A stretch of DNA of 7,128 bases from Candidatus Krumholzibacteriota bacterium (GTDB taxonomy: Bacteria; Krumholzibacteriota; Krumholzibacteriia; Krumholzibacteriales; Krumholzibacteriaceae), in the NCBI GenBank assembly GCA_030672805.1, contig DAOVFR010000130.1:1-7128 (forward strand). The letters run 5' to 3'. The position numbers and the translations under genes were made by a program. Below, piece by piece: positions 6,587 to 7,128 of the stretch. Below the pieces are notes generated by a model, which was not told where the DNA came from, made no database searches, and saw nothing but the letters and a program-made list of their open reading frames with translations. Numbering within the stretch: the first letter of the stretch is position 1; each line of letters starts with the position of its first letter.

Positions 6587-6939
6587 TAGTCGGCCCCCTT
6601 CTTCTCCACCATGTATGATATAATCAGCGCGATTCCTATAAGTGTTGGAATTGCACATACCGAGAGGCTCTTTGTACCACCTTCCGCCAGTATGACTATG
6701 AATAGGCCAACGCCGATCGCTATCCATACAAGTCCTGATTTCAGTGTGTCGACGGGTGGCTTGGTAAGCTTGAGATCGTCAAGCGGTAATCCCTTTTCGA
6801 TAGCGGTCTTGTATGCCTCGATCTCCTTCTTGCGCTTTATCACACTCGCCGTGATAATTGCTACCACAACGACGGCGACAAAGGAGAAGACAATCAGTAC
6901 AAAAAGCATCGGAGTTATCTGGTTAGGGAAGAAGGGCAT
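6586..6939 (-). CDS. Small three-helix membrane protein, DUF6249-like
   Basis: This 117-residue protein has an N-terminal hydrophobic helix (about 10-33) and a basic, charged cytoplasmic-type segment (35-66) containing RKKEIEAYKTAIEKGLPL. Two further hydrophobic helices follow (about 68-85 and 92-111), with a charged tail EKKGAD. This order, with the short A-I-E-K-G-x-P-L segment and then a glycine-rich helix (SGLVWIAIGVGLF), resembles DUF6249 proteins as I recall them. That family has no established function. I recall such genes often lying beside ECF sigma/anti-sigma pairs, which fits this position; both points need a profile search. The ATG is well supported by AAAGGAG six bases upstream (core at 6946-6950 on the complement). 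The gene is convergent with the anti-sigma gene, 70 bases between stops. Its role as a membrane partner of the sigma system is inferred from context only. Confidence 0.8.
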   Translation of the reverse strand: MPFFPNQITPMLFVLIVFSFVAVVVVAIITASVIKRKKEIEAYKTAIEKGLPLDDLKLTKPPVDTLKSGLVWIAIGVGLFIVILAEGGTKSLSVCAIPTLIGIALIISYMVEKKGAD

Positions 6940-7032
6940 AGTGTTCTCCTTTCATCTGTTTTCGCATTGACCACAGCCATAAGACCCATGAACCCCCTGT
7001 TTTGTTACAGGAGGATTCGGAAGAGACTCGTA

Positions 7033-7066
7033 AAAATCCATAATGGTGAGTGTCGGATAGGGTGCA
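7033..7066 (+). repeat. Dispersed repeat, copy 2 (beyond the DUF6249-like gene)
   Basis: The core AGTGTCGGATAGGGTGCA (7049-7066) is preceded by the interrupted palindrome CCAT-A-ATGG (7038-7046). It has the same orientation as copy 1 and matches it at 20 of 24 bases (7043-7066). It lies about 95 bases upstream of the start of the minus-strand membrane-protein gene, in the opposite orientation to that gene. The rest of 6951-7128 shows no gene, only a small hairpin, CCTGT (6996-7000) with ACAGG (7007-7011). Confidence 0.7.
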
Positions 7067-7128
7067 CTTGCAGGGACTGAAATTTTTTCTATCTGTTGGC
7101 GGCAGTTTTGTCGTGGACGGATGTTTAT

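Noticed and set aside
6611..6970. 119-residue plus-strand open frame
   Set aside because: Antisense to the DUF6249-like gene, which has a strong ribosome binding site and a coherent membrane topology; hydrophobic content of the antisense frame mirrors that gene.

Overview
This 7.1 kb window comes from a moderately GC-rich bacterial chromosome. A one-piece tmRNA gene (ssrA) with an encoded CCA end, Shine-Dalgarno-like sites and sigma70-like promoter elements all point to Bacteria. The very large SpoIIE-type phosphatase with a beta-propeller sensor, the ECF sigma factor with its ZAS anti-sigma factor, and the DPxTG-type propeller blades suggest a free-living, signalling-rich Gram-negative-type lineage, perhaps an uncultured FCB or deltaproteobacterial-like phylum. 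That placement is inference; nothing here fixes the taxon.

Layout. Positions 4-564 (+) hold a small SAM-dependent methyltransferase. Convergent with it, 630-4592 (-) encodes a 1320-residue membrane protein: an N-terminal signal or anchor, a large repeat-rich sensor with a PDZ domain inside it, one transmembrane helix, a coiled coil and a cytoplasmic PP2C/SpoIIE serine phosphatase. A roughly 250 bp divergent intergenic region carries the tmRNA promoter. The tmRNA follows at 4871-5224 and ends in a strong intrinsic terminator (5236-5290).

After a 240 bp stretch with no convincing gene comes a lower-GC module. It consists of an ECF sigma factor (5528-6124, +), its overlapping ZAS anti-sigma factor (6111-6515, +), and a convergent three-helix membrane protein resembling DUF6249 (6586-6939, -). 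Two same-orientation copies of a roughly 32 bp repeat lie on either side of this module, at 5472-5504 and 7033-7066.

Functional picture. The window holds two separate envelope-signalling systems, one acting through a PP2C phosphatase (partner-switching type) and one through an ECF sigma/anti-sigma pair, with the housekeeping ribosome-rescue RNA between them. The points most worth checking are the repeats bracketing the sigma module, the unusually short predicted tmRNA tag (ANDLALAA), and the phosphatase sensor with a PDZ domain embedded between propeller segments. I found no CRISPR array, tRNA gene, complete insertion sequence or clear new defence system.
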